NCBI GenBank assembly: GCA_037576215.1
Contig: JBANDB010000005.1
Span: 992,001-1,056,000 of the forward strand
Reading direction: 5' to 3'
DNA length: 64,000 bases
Source of the DNA: Armillaria gallica
Taxonomy: Eukaryota; Basidiomycota; Agaricomycetes; Agaricales; Physalacriaceae
Made by a program: the position numbers and the translations under genes. Numbering within the stretch: the stretch's first letter is position 1; the number at the start of each line of letters is the position of its first letter. Shown here one piece after another: positions 12,646-23,760 of the stretch. The notes under the pieces are model-generated. The model was given only the letters and a program-made list of their open reading frames with translations, searched no databases and was not told where the DNA came from.

Positions 12646-13921
12646 TCATCCACTTGTCTCTCGATATCTAGCAATCTTGTTTGCTAGGCAAGCCGCATGT
12701 GCGTCTTTCTCCTGGGCAGCCCATTTCTTCTTATCTTGGATCACATCCCGAGAGACATCAATGATGGCAGAGCATGCCTTTTCTGAGGCAATCGCCTCGG
12801 AGAGAGCATGCTTGAGGTCGCCTTCCATCGCTGCTTCCTCTTTGAGACACTGATTGGCAAATTGTGTGAATTTTGTATCAAGGGAGGCTTGCATAGTGTT
12901 GACTGAACTGGTGGTGTGGCATTGTCAGATTAACTTCTCATGCTGAAAGTAATCTTTGGCTGTAGTCTCAATGAAAGCTTCCAATCCTTCACATAATTGG
13001 GTCAAGTGATTCCGAAGAGGCAGAAGTTGACTGTGAATCTCTGTCAACCTTACACCACTATCCTCTTGAAGATGGCACGTGACTCCATCCAAGATGGCCT
13101 GCTGCTGTTGCTCTCTTTGATGCAAAAGTTTGTCAGAGATACTCTGAGAGTGCATGGGTGCATCTGCCATTTCTGCCTGTGCATGGTCCCTTGTGTCTCG
13201 TATTCTGTGATCATCACCTAAACACAATGCGATCCAGGAGGCCACCACATCATCAAAGGTATGAGTGAGGGTGTCTAACTCATCGGCAAGTCTGGCATGA
13301 TCGGCTCGAGCAATGCACAGCTCCTTGGCTTCTGGAGCAATATGCAACTCATCGACTTGCATCTTGACCTCACCTAGGCACTAGGTGGCCATTTGGGCAG
13401 ATTCTTCAACAACTTGGACCTTGCTGATATGTATCTTTGAAATGATGTGAAAATTAGGAATACTATTCATAAGGTAAATACAAACAGATAGATTGTCGTC
13501 GGACTCCAACCAACCTGGGGGATACATGGAATCATTCATCCTCTGGAGAGCATATGTAAGGAAAGAAGATACATGAAAGGATGCACTCCACAAACCTTTT
13601 CAAGTGGAAGACTGGCAGACTTAGTATCCTCTAGGATACGCATAAGTGAATGACGTCTGGAAAGTGCAAGAGTCAGCGACATGGGATTCATCTTTGCATG
13701 GGGTATGAAAGAAAAGTCGGCATGGCTAAGCATGGGAGAGATGAGGGCACCTGGTACATGCTGGGAAGGCGAACATGTGGAGGGTGATGAGGGATGCTGA
13801 ATACAGAAAGTGAGCAGAGATGACACAAGAAGAAGAAGAGTATAACGACCTGTGTACTGTCAACGTCCATGAGTACTGTGCTCGTGGATCTAGTTGAATC
13901 TGACATCAAGGAATCCACCAT
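12646..13921 (-). pseudogene. unidentified coiled-coil protein gene, multi-exon, two in-frame stops
   Basis: Exon 1 starts with ATG at 13921 (MVDSLMSDSTRSTS) and ends at 13850. A 53-bp intron (13797-13849, GT..AG) joins in phase to a second open exon containing KMNPMSLTLALSRRHS. Further downstream a frame runs from about 13440 to 12646. It is rich in Glu, Lys, Ala and Gln with heptad-like spacing, so it is probably coiled coil. It includes LHSQLLPLRNHLTQLCEG-like sequence (about 13,000) and is broken by TAG at about 13381 and TGA at about 12925. The frame resumes in phase after each stop. The tail is reminiscent of cytoskeletal or kinetochore coiled coils, but I cannot name the family. The middle exon(s) between about 13590 and 13440 are unresolved. 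Confidence 0.55.
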
Positions 13922-15229
13922 TGAAATTTAGAGGCAGTAAGGTGAAGCGATGGTGAGTGCCAAAAGTAAATGGTCAAGACGGATTTGGAAGATTCTTTCT
14001 TTGTTGTGTTATGCACTTGTGTTTCCTCATGTGACAGACATGCTGACATCACATCAAGCATCTTGAGCACGATATACCACCACCAGACTCTGCTGAGTAT
14101 CCATTACTATCCGATACAAAGGGCAGCAAAGAAGATGCACCATAAATGCACCATTCATAACCTACTCCCTGCCTTTAAATCCCCATGCCATCAAAGCGGC
14201 AATGGCCTTTCATTGTGTCAAGAAAGGTGAGATGATTCCAGGACCTACACTCTGTTGCTGTCACTGACAATCTGCCATGGGCATCCAGACTGTCACTTGG
14301 CCTATTCTTGCACATGTATATTCTGTCCATCAAGGTCATCGTTGGGTCAAGATACCAACCTTGGATAATGGAAATGATCAGGACCCTATGTGCACCCACA
14401 TGCTTGATGGCCCTCGGACCCAACCCTATGAACACGACTGAGCTGCAGATTATCCATGGAAGATGAAGTGACATATTTCGAATCTTCTGCAAGAATCACA
14501 TACTCTTGAGGGAGAATGAGACCGTCAAGGCCATCGTTGGCGACAAGTATTGTTGGTGTGGATCAATCATTGTCATGAAAGCAGGAAAAGGCAAGAAGAA
14601 ATGGGTTGTGAATATGCGGGGGTGTCAGGACACAGTACTAGCAGATTATGCACTGGATCAGTAAGTTGAGGATTCACCATTAGATACACTAAAATGTGCT
14701 CACCACACTTTGTAGATTTGTCAAGCACGTCCAGCAGAGAAAACAGTTTTCCTTCCCCAAGCACCTGGTATTCTGTATGCCCTAGTCAATTTTTCACTGT
14801 GCAGAACTAGCAAGAAAGAGGTTGCCATGTATAGTTAGATAGAATTATCATTGACTGCATTGGATAATAGAAGTGAGAGAGTGCAACTCGAGAACGATCC
14901 ACTGAGCGAGGATGATAATCATGATCATGAAGGTCACTGAGCTTGCTACACTTGCATTGGGATGCTGACAAAGCTGATGTTCGGCTCAAACCCTGCCATG
15001 CCATAGCTCATTGCTCGATTCATCATACATATATCTCATCCCTACATCTGTCTTTTGACGAACTCATCAAACAAAGGCACAGTGACGATGAGGCGAGTCA
15101 GCAGTGAACACGAATATGGACTAGAGGAGGAGATCTACATAGGATTAAGTGATACCGTTGGAATCGAAGCTATCTGAAAAGAAGGGACACATACCAAGTT
15201 CACCCCAGTTAACTAATATGTATAACAGA
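13922..15229. other. no clear gene; holds one copy of a dispersed repeat
   Basis: A minus-strand frame (14175-14492, 105 codons) looks protein-like but is not recognised. 14573-14830 is related to 26505-26760 in the same orientation: both contain GAAGAAAT, CATGCTCACCACA-like and CTTCCCCAAGCACCT segments. Nothing else is supported. Confidence 0.4.
14573..14830. repeat. dispersed repeat, copy 1 (pair with 26505-26760)
   Basis: Shares several collinear blocks with 26505-26760: GGCAAGAAGAAAT near 14590, GCTCACCACA near 14698, GTCCAGCAGAGAAAA near 14730 and CTTCCCCAAGCACCT near 14752. The minus strand reads LLDVLDK, which also occurs in the plus-strand frame at about 17,290. The blocks may be remnants of a repeated gene rather than a transposon. 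Confidence 0.5.
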
Positions 15230-16750
15230 TGTTTATTTCCCACAACCACAGTTCTGACTAACAACAGGCTTCCTCCCAAAGATTACAACTAAATTTCATA
15301 TTTCTCCATTTCGATGTGTCAGTCTCATCTTCCAAACAGAGCAATGTAGAATCCAAATTCAGCTTCTCTCCGGTCAGTCTTTCCAATTCTCCCAATATTG
15401 GTTCAACCACAGCAACAGTCCACTGAAGCAACCCCTTCTTGTCAGTTTTATCATACCGAATGGACTAAACATACTTTCCCATGTGTATGCCCTTGATAAC
15501 AATCCACCGCTCATAGTTTCGAGGAGTGGCTGGGTGCATCATTTTGACTAGTTTGTGGTCCGCTAGCTCCAGTTTTCTCCTCCCTCTTCTGATATATGCC
15601 TGAACTCAATCATTGTTGCTACCCTTCTGCAGCACGATGACCTTTGCTTTGCCTCCAACGCAGACGCGAAGTTTGCGGCCCTCAAGCCAGGGATCATTAC
15701 TCCAGTGTCCTAAGTACTCATAGTTTTGAGGCGGTGGCAGCAGAGGAGATGCCGTTGGTAAGAGTGGTGCACCCACTGATTCTACTGAGGGGTTGTGGTT
15801 AAATGGAAGTGCCTTTATAACAGAATTTTTAGCACATTCAAACTCCTAGAGATCAGTGAGTTAAGGGGTATTCCAGAAGTAAAGTGAAACATACATCATG
15901 GTGGCCATCCTCATAGTGCTGAACAACTGTAACATGAAAATCATCAACACTTTGGACAACTCCTTCTCGACCAGCATCAGCCTGGTGGACATAATCCCCA
16001 ATGGTAAAGACTTTATCAACAAGGATGTAGGGGTAACGATGGGTTTTCGAGCCATCTTCCAGGGTCTGGATGATGGTCAAATTGTTATTATTGATCTGAG
16101 AAATATATCCAACGTGCTCATGCATTGTAGCGCCACTTATTGTGACCGATTCCCCAACTTCAAAGCACCATTCTGTGGGGCACGGTGACTGAGACTGTGT
16201 GGTGATAACAGTCAGGTGTTCACTTCACTGGAAAAGCGCAAGAACTTCTAGTAATGTGGTGGTGGCACGCAAGACACCTTGACGTTTGCATTGAAGGACT
16301 AAAAGCTCTCGGTCGACCTGAAGCTTCGAATTATAGTCATGCATAAGCAAGTTTGGCACAATCGCCGTTCTGTTCTGGCAGACGTCTTGCAACTCAGGTG
16401 GTACAAGCTGCAGTATCACAAGGACATCCCATCCCCACTCATGTGAAGCTAGTAGACAGCCTAGATCACCCTCGTAAATCCCCTCTGCGATGACGACCCA
16501 GTCCTGCACCTGAAGAACCCTATCATCTTGCAGTTTCAAGGTTCATGCTTGTTCTTCAAAGGCCACCTCTTCCAGGATTAGGGTGTGCTGAGACTTGATA
16601 ACAGCAGCTGAGCAGGCCAGGAAGGCTTTGAGTGCTGATGAACCGAGAAGTTTGATCTGGATATAAACCCAGCACCAAGCAGTGGAAATGGTGAAGGCGA
16701 AGAACAGGACATTCTTTAACACATTGGCCTTCGTAAGGCACATGACCAAC
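15230..16750 (-). pseudogene. Spt5-like KOW-domain protein, decayed
   Basis: Resembles the agaricomycete proteins that combine an N-terminal NGN-like segment, KOW motifs and a conserved C-terminal block, related to transcription elongation factor Spt5. The NGN-like end (IQIKLLGSSALKAFLACS, about 16,600-16,680) is followed by a TGA at about 16540. Then come KOW-type strands DWVVIAEGIYEGDLGCL (about 16,440-16,510) and GESVTISGATMHEHVGYIS (about 16,090-16,165). The C-terminal block has EGRKLRVCVGG (about 15,665) and NYERWIVIKGIHMGKYV (about 15,475-15,525), followed by the usual LTGEKL (about 15,370). In-frame stops occur at about 15606 (TGA) and 15470 (TAG), besides the one at 16540. In living relatives this family acts with RNA polymerase II; this copy cannot encode a full protein. 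Several of these proteins are multicopy in agarics, so it may be a dispersed paralogue. Confidence 0.7.
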
Positions 16751-16924
16751 TGGTCTTCACGGCCTCTCTAGATGTCAAATGAACAGGCAAATGGGATACA
16801 AATGTCAAGGACCCACCTCGCATTTTACCCTCCATAATGTCCTGTTATCCAGAGGTGGTCCATGCGACAATGTAGTCAAAGAATGCCCAGCAGGCCCTTG
16901 GTCTAATTGAGGCCATTTTGTGGT

Positions 16925-17455
16925 GACCTCGCCTGAAAATATCTCGAGGCTCTTTTCATTCTGGCGATACATTCCCAAGTCACTGTTCACGCATGTCAGC
17001 AGAGGCTCAGTCAATGAACGAACCTCAATGTCCAATGCCATTTGCATTGCCACATACACACTAGAGTATACTTGGATAAAGTATGAGGAAGCCATGGAAG
17101 GATGTTAATTCCAAAACAGGTTCAAATTCGGCTTTACTAGGAGTTAAGAAATTTAAGCCACATGATGCCAAAGGCAGCTTTGTCATCAGCACAATGCACA
17201 CTGCAGCAAGTGATCTCTGCCCACCTGAATATACATGGCATTCCACTTCTCCACACCAAAAAAGATTGTTAAGATTTGAGTGCAAAATCATTTTATTTGC
17301 TGGATGTACTCGACAAACCTGCCGAAAGTGTGGACACTAAGGATCATCGCCAGTACATATGCTGCTGTATCCTTATTTTTCTTCTCCTGTTGCCAACCTA
17401 TGTCTACAGGTGTGTCGGCAGGCCCAGGAAACTTATCATAGGCAAGCCCATGAAT
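16925..17455. repeat. left half of a 0.9-kb duplicated segment (interrupted)
   Basis: Matches 31097-31625 at high identity in the same orientation, and the match continues at 20640-21062 with 31620-31998. Both copies keep the same open frames (for example a minus-strand frame of about 76 codons at 17061-17291 and 31232-31462), so it may be an old gene remnant. I do not recognise it. The two halves here are separated by the palindromic transposon. Confidence 0.8.
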
Positions 17456-20400
17456 CACCTGTAGCAGCCACTTTCATATATCAATCACTGTCAATTGACA
17501 GGCCAGCTGATAAATCCAGACTGTCAATTGACTGGCCACCTAAATAAAGTATTTTTATCACTGTGACTAAAGCAGGACATTGTCACAGCCTCCCCTTTGA
17601 TGGCTGTTGCACTGCCACTCTCCTCTCTGCTCATTGTCAGGGTCTCCTGCCCTCCCTCCCATTGTTGTGCACTTTTTCCTTTTTGGAAAAGTTGCTTTCA
17701 ATATCTCCAAAATGCTTGTGGGCCTCATTTCTGCCCTCCCACTCACAGTTTTAGGCCAAAATTGGAGATTTGAGGTCTTCTAAAAATATATTATGGATTA
17801 GTAAGCTGACCGCGCACCTCCCAAGCGCCTGGAGGCTGGATTCAGCCTCGGGAGACTGGATGTAGTGTGGCAGTGCAGCCAATTGATGGGATCAGCCATC
17901 AATATCAGGCCATTTTCGGAAAAATCTGGGATTGGGGTGGTTTCTGGGTACTGGATGGGCCAGGGGATGGTACTAGTATATGCATAAATATAAATAACAT
18001 AAAAGCGAACCCTCTGGTGAGATATGGGGGCCCTGGGGAGTGGGTAAAAAGGGTAAAATAGTGAAAAATAGCGGAAAATCGCACAAAATTCGCGTTTTGG
18101 GGTTGCTACGTGCATCAGATCGCTTCGAAAACTTGACCAATGAATTCCCTGGCCTTGAAAACCCTAAACCGACTCCTCTACAGTACATGTGGCGCATTTT
18201 ATAGCTAGGCATAATCGGGAAAATTGGCTTTTTATGGTGCTGCGTACATTGGATCACTCCAGAGATGTTACCAATCGATTTATACACCATGAAAACCCTA
18301 GAATACATCTTCATATGCTATATATGACTGCTGGAATCCAATGAAAAATGGGGGATTGGGGGAGAAATACGGTGTATTTAGTTTTCTAGCCATCGTGTCG
18401 ATCCGGGGACATCACCAATCAATTTCTCGACCTTGAAAACCCCCCAAACTACTCTTGGTTTCATTTGTGGGGTCTCAGTATCGATCATTATAATGATATA
18501 ACTGTTTAGGAGGAGCACACATGGAAACTCGCATTTCTGAGCTTTGGAAGACTTCGGAGTTGTTTCCAATGAATTTCTGGACCTTGAAAACCCCCAGAAC
18601 AGCCCAAGAACATAATACAAACCTTCAGAATACATGGAGAAAAGTGTGATAGTGAAAATCTGCGAAATACCTTATAGCTCGCATTTCTGAGAGTTGGGGA
18701 AGGTAATTCTGGTATAAAATACACTATATATATTGTATAATAGTGTGTACAAAAGATTAGGATGATCCGACATGTATTGGTAGAGATATAAGGAGATCTT
18801 TCTGAAAATGAGAAGGAGCACCCCTCAGATTTCAATGTTCTGGTAATCCTATGGCCTGGGGACTATCAGATTTGGATTCCTGGACCCAAAAAACATCAGA
18901 ATCACCAATCATCCATGGGGGTAATTTTTACTAGTGCATCATCCATGCAGACAGCATAACTTTGTGCATAAATGAGAGCACACTCATTACTTCGGAGTTT
19001 TGACACATGAACCCCATGGATGATTGGTGATTCTGATGTTTTTTGGGTCCAGGAATCCAAATCTGATAGTCCCCAGGCCATAGGATTACCAGAACATTGA
19101 AATCTGAGGGGTGCTCCTTCTCATTTTCAGAAAGATCTCCTTATATCTCTACCAATACATGTCGGATCATCCTAATCTTTTGTACACACTATTATACAAT
19201 ATATATAGTGTATTTTATACCAGAATTACCTTCCCCAACTCTCAGAAATGCGAGCTATAAGGTATTTCGCAGATTTTCACTATCACACTTTTCTCCATGT
19301 ATTCTGAAGGTTTGTATTATGTTCTTGGGCTGTTCTGGGGTTTTCAAGGTCCAGAAATTCATTGGAAACAACTCCGAAGTCTTCCAAAGCTCAGAAATGC
19401 GAGTTTCCATGTGTGCTCCTCCTAAACAGTTATATCATTATAATGATCGATACTGAGACCCCACAAATGAAACCAAGAGTAGTTTGGGGGGTTTTCAAGG
19501 TCGAGAAATTGATTGGTGATGTCCCCGGATCGACACGATGGCTAGAAAACTAAATACACCGTATTTCTCCCCCAATCCCCCATTTTTCATTGGATTCCAG
19601 CAGTCATATATAGCATATGAAGATGTATTCTAGGGTTTTCATGGTGTATAAATCGATTGGTAACATCTCTGGAGTGATCCAATGTACGCAGCACCATAAA
19701 AAGCCAATTTTCCCGATTATGCCTAGCTATAAAATGCGCCACATGTACTGTAGAGGAGTCGGTTTAGGGTTTTCAAGGCCAGGGAATTCATTGGTCAAGT
19801 TTTCGAAGCGATCTGATGCACGTAGCAACCCCAAAACGCGAATTTTGTGCGATTTTCCGCTATTTTTCACTATTTTACCCTTTTTACCCACTCCCCAGGG
19901 CCCCCATATCTCACCAGAGGGTTCGCTTTTATGTTATTTATATTTATGCATATACTAGTACCATCCCTTGGCCCATTAAGTACCCAGAAACCACCCCAAA
20001 TGCGAATTTTCTGCCTATTTTTGCTATTTTTCACTATTTTAGCCTTTTAAACCACTCCCCAGGACCCCCATATCTCACCAGAGGGTTCGCTTTTATGTTA
20101 TTTATATTTATGCATATACTAGTACCATCCCCTGGCCCATCCAGTACCCAGAAACCACCCCAATCCCAGATTTTTCCGAAAATGGCCTGATATTGATGGC
20201 TGATCCCATCAATTGGCTGCACTGCCACACTACATCCAGTCTCCCGAGGCTGAATCCAGCCTCCAGGCGCTTGGGAGGTGCGCGGTCAGCTTACTAATCC
20301 ATAATATATTTTTAGAAGACCTCAAATCTCCAATTTTGGCCTAAAACTGTGAGTGGGAGGGCAGAAATGAGGCCCACAAGCATTTTGGAGATATTGAAAG

Positions 20401-20639
20401 CAACTTTTCCAAAAAGGAAAAAGTGCACAACAATGGGAGGGAGGGCAGGAGACCCTGACAATGAGCAGAGAGGAGAGTGGCAGTGCAACAGCCATCAAAG
20501 GGAAGGCTGTGACAATGTCCTGCTTTAGTCACAGTGACAAAAATACTTTATTTAGGTGGCCAGTCAATTGACAGTCTGGATTTATCAGCTGGCCTGTCAA
20601 TTGACAGTGATTGATATATAATTTTGACTGCTAAGGCTG
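17456..20639. mobile_element. giant palindromic (foldback) hAT-like element
   Basis: A 3.18-kb inverted repeat with a left arm 17456-18920 (1,465 bp), a 91-bp spacer 18921-19011 and a right arm 19012-20639 (1,628 bp). The arms are almost identical, apart from one extra 163-bp unit in the right arm. The ends read CACCTGTAGCAG and, in reverse complement, CAGCCTTAGCAG, and both continue into ATATATCAATCACTG at the same distance. The element is flanked by CATGAAT on both sides (17449-17455 and 20640-20646); an eighth base differs. The related segment at 31.62 kb (GCCTGTGAATACGATCC) lacks the insertion. Open frames occur in mirror-image pairs and look incidental. The 7-8 bp duplication and CA-starting ends suggest mobilisation by a hAT transposase (inference). 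Confidence 0.88.
19832..20158 (+). repeat. tandem duplication of a 163-bp unit in the right arm
   Basis: Two adjacent units, each running from an AAATGCGAATTTT/AAACGCGAATTTT start through CCCCATATCTCACCAGAGGG and TATGCATATACTAGTACC to the next start, lie head to tail. The left arm has a single unit. The two units differ at a number of positions, while the outer one matches the left arm better around CCCCTGGCCCATCCAGTACC. Confidence 0.8.
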
Positions 20640-21062
20640 CATGAATATGATCCTCCTCATTCAGCTCTGGTAGTCTGAGTTAGGCAACAAAGCCTCTTGG
20701 CAAAGTCAGTATAATATTTATGGAGAATGTTGTGCTCATGAAATCAGTGGAAGGGTGTCTTTGAATTGTATCCCCAGTAAGCAGTTTCTCATCTGCGTAT
20801 CCAGGTCGATTAACTTGGGAGTATCGCCAAGCATTACAGATGTCACCAGCAGAACAGCACATGTCCATTGCACGTTTATTTGAGATTTGTTTTCCCTCAG
20901 CCTCAAGTTGTGATTACTTAGACATTTTACTGTCTTTCATTTACCAAGAACAATTCATTATATTTCTAACTTGGCTGACCAAGACAGGCAATCGTGTGGG
21001 CTCTGACTACGACCTGCTCACTCGTGACTTGGACAATCCCTGTTTTCGTTCATCAAATACAC
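20640..21062. repeat. right half of the interrupted duplicated segment
   Basis: Collinear with 31620-31998. A stretch of about 55 bp near 20830-20885 (CAAGCATTACAGATG..) is missing in the other copy. The homology ends at AAATACAC in both copies. Confidence 0.75.
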
Positions 21063-22182
21063 TACGCTTTTCATAACTTCCGCATTACTCCAATTGAGGA
21101 GGCTGGCTTCTTCAAACTCATTGATTGGAAGGATATTGAGATTGAACCTTGTCAGATATGATGCCTTTCCAGCATTGCACGACGTTATGTTTCAGAAAAC
21201 CTAGCGCTTGATGGAAACCTACTGCTGCTTTTCAATCCAGCTTCATGCCAAGTTTTTTCTCAGTGAGAGATGGGCAAGAAGTTGACATTGTGGATGATTG
21301 ATTTCTCATAACTTTAGGTCGATCTGTTCGTATCTCTAACCTTGGAGGGCGGAACTTGAACTATCAAGCCCGACTTCGAATCAATCTCAACAGACAATAA
21401 TGTCAGAGTTCCAATATCGCCTGATTCGCCTTGCTATTGCAGTCTTTCTGCGACCTAAATGTATTCTTGAGGACTGAAACCAAGTTCTATTCAGCACCAA
21501 TCAGCACTTCTGGAGAGAACGCAACAGCTCTAAGCCCAGATCATGTTCCTATTATTTTTCTACCCTGATGGTAATTCTGACTCGGAGCAGTTCTGAGTTG
21601 GCTAGCTTGTTTGATGGTGCACCATAGGAGGTGCAGGAAATATCATTGGTTTGGCAAGGTCATCCTTCTTTGACGAGTTGAGGCTAACTGTCATGCATTT
21701 AGATATTACATACAATGAGCCCATACTACACATGCTCGTGCTAATAATGTCGCTTCAAACATTGTGTATACTTTGGGTGCTCACACATTACCACCACTCT
21801 TCTGTACATCTCATGAAAAAACATCGGTATCAGTTCATTTCTGAATGAGGTATCCCAAGTAAGTAGGCTCATGATAGTAAGGTATGTTCAGTGCATATGA
21901 AGCTGATCTATTTGTAACATGAAAGCAACACATGAAATGTGGTTGTAATCCTCTGCAGGTGGTTTGTCATTTCTCGCTCTAGAAAATAAACATTTGCTCA
22001 TCATGCTTTACTGAACTGAGATGTATTTGATATTGATTAAGTGTAAGCTATAGTATATAACGGGACTAGGGCTACAGAATGGTGCACTTGAATTCAAACC
22101 GTCAAAGGATTACACTATCATAAATCGATGCCCATTGATCCATCACGCACCACCTAAACCAAAGAGAAGCATGATCAGCAAG
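21063..22182. other. no recognisable gene
   Basis: Short frames only. A plus-strand stretch near 21,330-21,560 (GRSVRISNLGGRNL then a stop) looks like decayed coding sequence with several interruptions, but I cannot identify it. Confidence 0.4.
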
Positions 22183-22771
22183 TCACCAGCAGACGTATGA
22201 AGAAGAACGATGTACTCGAGCTAAATTCCGCTGCATCTTCTTGCCCTTGTGGCGGCATGCTTTCTTGAATGTGTACTTCAAGCGGAGCTTCAGCATATCA
22301 CGGACAGGCCATGCATTTTCATATACTCGAAGGATACTGTGTTCATTCACGGCCTAGAACAATGAAGTTGAATCAGCTGTTGACAGTTGATGACAACCAG
22401 TGAAGACTCACAGCATCACATATAGCCTGGATTTCCTTAACACTTTGATTCTTGAAGCTCTTCCTGGTTTCCAGTCTTTGATGCGCTTCATGATGGACAT
22501 GCTTCTGGGAGAAACAAGTAAGCTTTGGAGAGAACCCTCAGCAGGACAGACATACAACAACTTGCTGATAAATGGCATCCAGCCAACCCAGGGCTTGCTT
22601 GAGGTTATAGCCACCAGATTTCGGGCAGCCAGGCTCTCCAGGAGGTTTGGGTATAATTTTGACATCTTCATTGTCAATGCTGTCGTCCCCCACTATGCTT
22701 CCAGAAGGATTGTCATCATCGGAGTGCATTGAGCCATCACTAGCATCTGAGGCATCAGATAGAGATGGCAA
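22183..22771 (-). CDS. small basidiomycete protein of unknown function, three exons, intact
   Basis: The start ATG is at 22771. Exons are 22771-22556, 22504-22412 and 22353-22183, with GT..AG introns of 51 bp (22505-22555) and 58 bp (22354-22411). Spliced length is 480 nt, giving 159 residues and a TGA stop, with no interruption. The protein starts with a Ser/Asp-rich acidic segment (MPSLSDASDASDGS), then PKPPGEPGCPKSGGYNLKQA, which resembles a block I associate with uncharacterised agaricomycete proteins that often read GGYNLKEALGW. It ends in a Lys/Arg-rich helix (KYTFKKACRHKGKK). It is one of the very few undamaged gene models in the window. The function is unknown; the acidic head and basic tail suggest nucleic-acid or chromatin binding, which is only a guess. 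Confidence 0.7.
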
Positions 22772-23750
22772 GCCAGGGTCAATAAGAGGAGGTGACAGAC
22801 TGCGTTCCTAAGCAATAGCAAATTCTCAGCATGCAGTTATCGAAGGATGAGGAGTATGTGTAAGAGGCATGAATTCAATGCAACGAGTGATGAGTGGAAG
22901 GTGTCAGAGCATGACGGTAGTGACAGAGAGAGGGTATGGATGAGTGAGGGAATGTCTGCTCACCGCTCACCTTAAGAACAAGTGACCACCTTTGTTATGA
23001 TCATTGTTTCCCAATTTCTAGTGACAATGAGCAATTTGGTTTCATCTGTTGCTTTGTTGAGTACTTAATAGAGGATACTGTAGCCATGTTTGGATCAGGA
23101 CACAAAGTAACCCTTTGTAGTGGATATATATTAGGATACTGGAGAAATCCAATGAACCATGTGACATGGCATATGGGATGATCACCCTGCTCGATCAATC
23201 CGATGACATTGCGACAATCTTCTTCAATAGTGGTGTTGAGTCTGTCCTCTTGCCAGCTATTCTGAGCTTTATATTTGAATGATCATCAAAGGAAAAGCAG
23301 CTCTTTTCAAATACAGATTAAATATCAGAACATCCTTCATGTCACTCTCCTCCCATTGAATCGCAAGGAATTTCAATTCGATTTCCTTTGTTCTCTTCCA
23401 ACCTTGGTCAACTCCGAGCTGCATTGCACTAGTGCTTTCCTTTGTTGTGCCCGTCACTTGTCCATAAATTTGCATACGGTCAACTTAGCTTCTCCTCTTT
23501 GTGATTTCACCCAGCATACATTCCAATGGATGGGATTAGTCCTTGCTTTCGCCCAGCTGTCCCTTTCCCCAACTTTTCTTTGTAGTTCACCTTACCCTAA
23601 ACCGCCTCTCCATGCACCCTCTGTGTTTCTACAACTCCACTGAGCTGTGGTCCATAGTTGAACTTTCCTAACCGCATTCGAGAATTGACACTGTGAGCCC
23701 TCATTTCTTTGTTACCCGTATCTAATTCATGCAATCCCAAATACAGCTCT
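22772..23750. other. no recognisable gene
   Basis: Contains a pyrimidine-rich plus-strand frame (23275-23643) without a recognisable domain. The stretch before the F-box pseudogene has CTTTCC and TATC-type pyrimidine tracts common in fungal promoters; I see nothing decisive. Confidence 0.35.
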
Positions 23751-23760
23751 GATTGCTACC

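Noticed and set aside
17563..20532. Many identical paired open frames (for example 17563-17754 and 20341-20532; 18506-18835 and 19097-19456)
   Set aside because: They are mirror images produced by the palindrome, with no recognisable motifs, so they are not separate genes.
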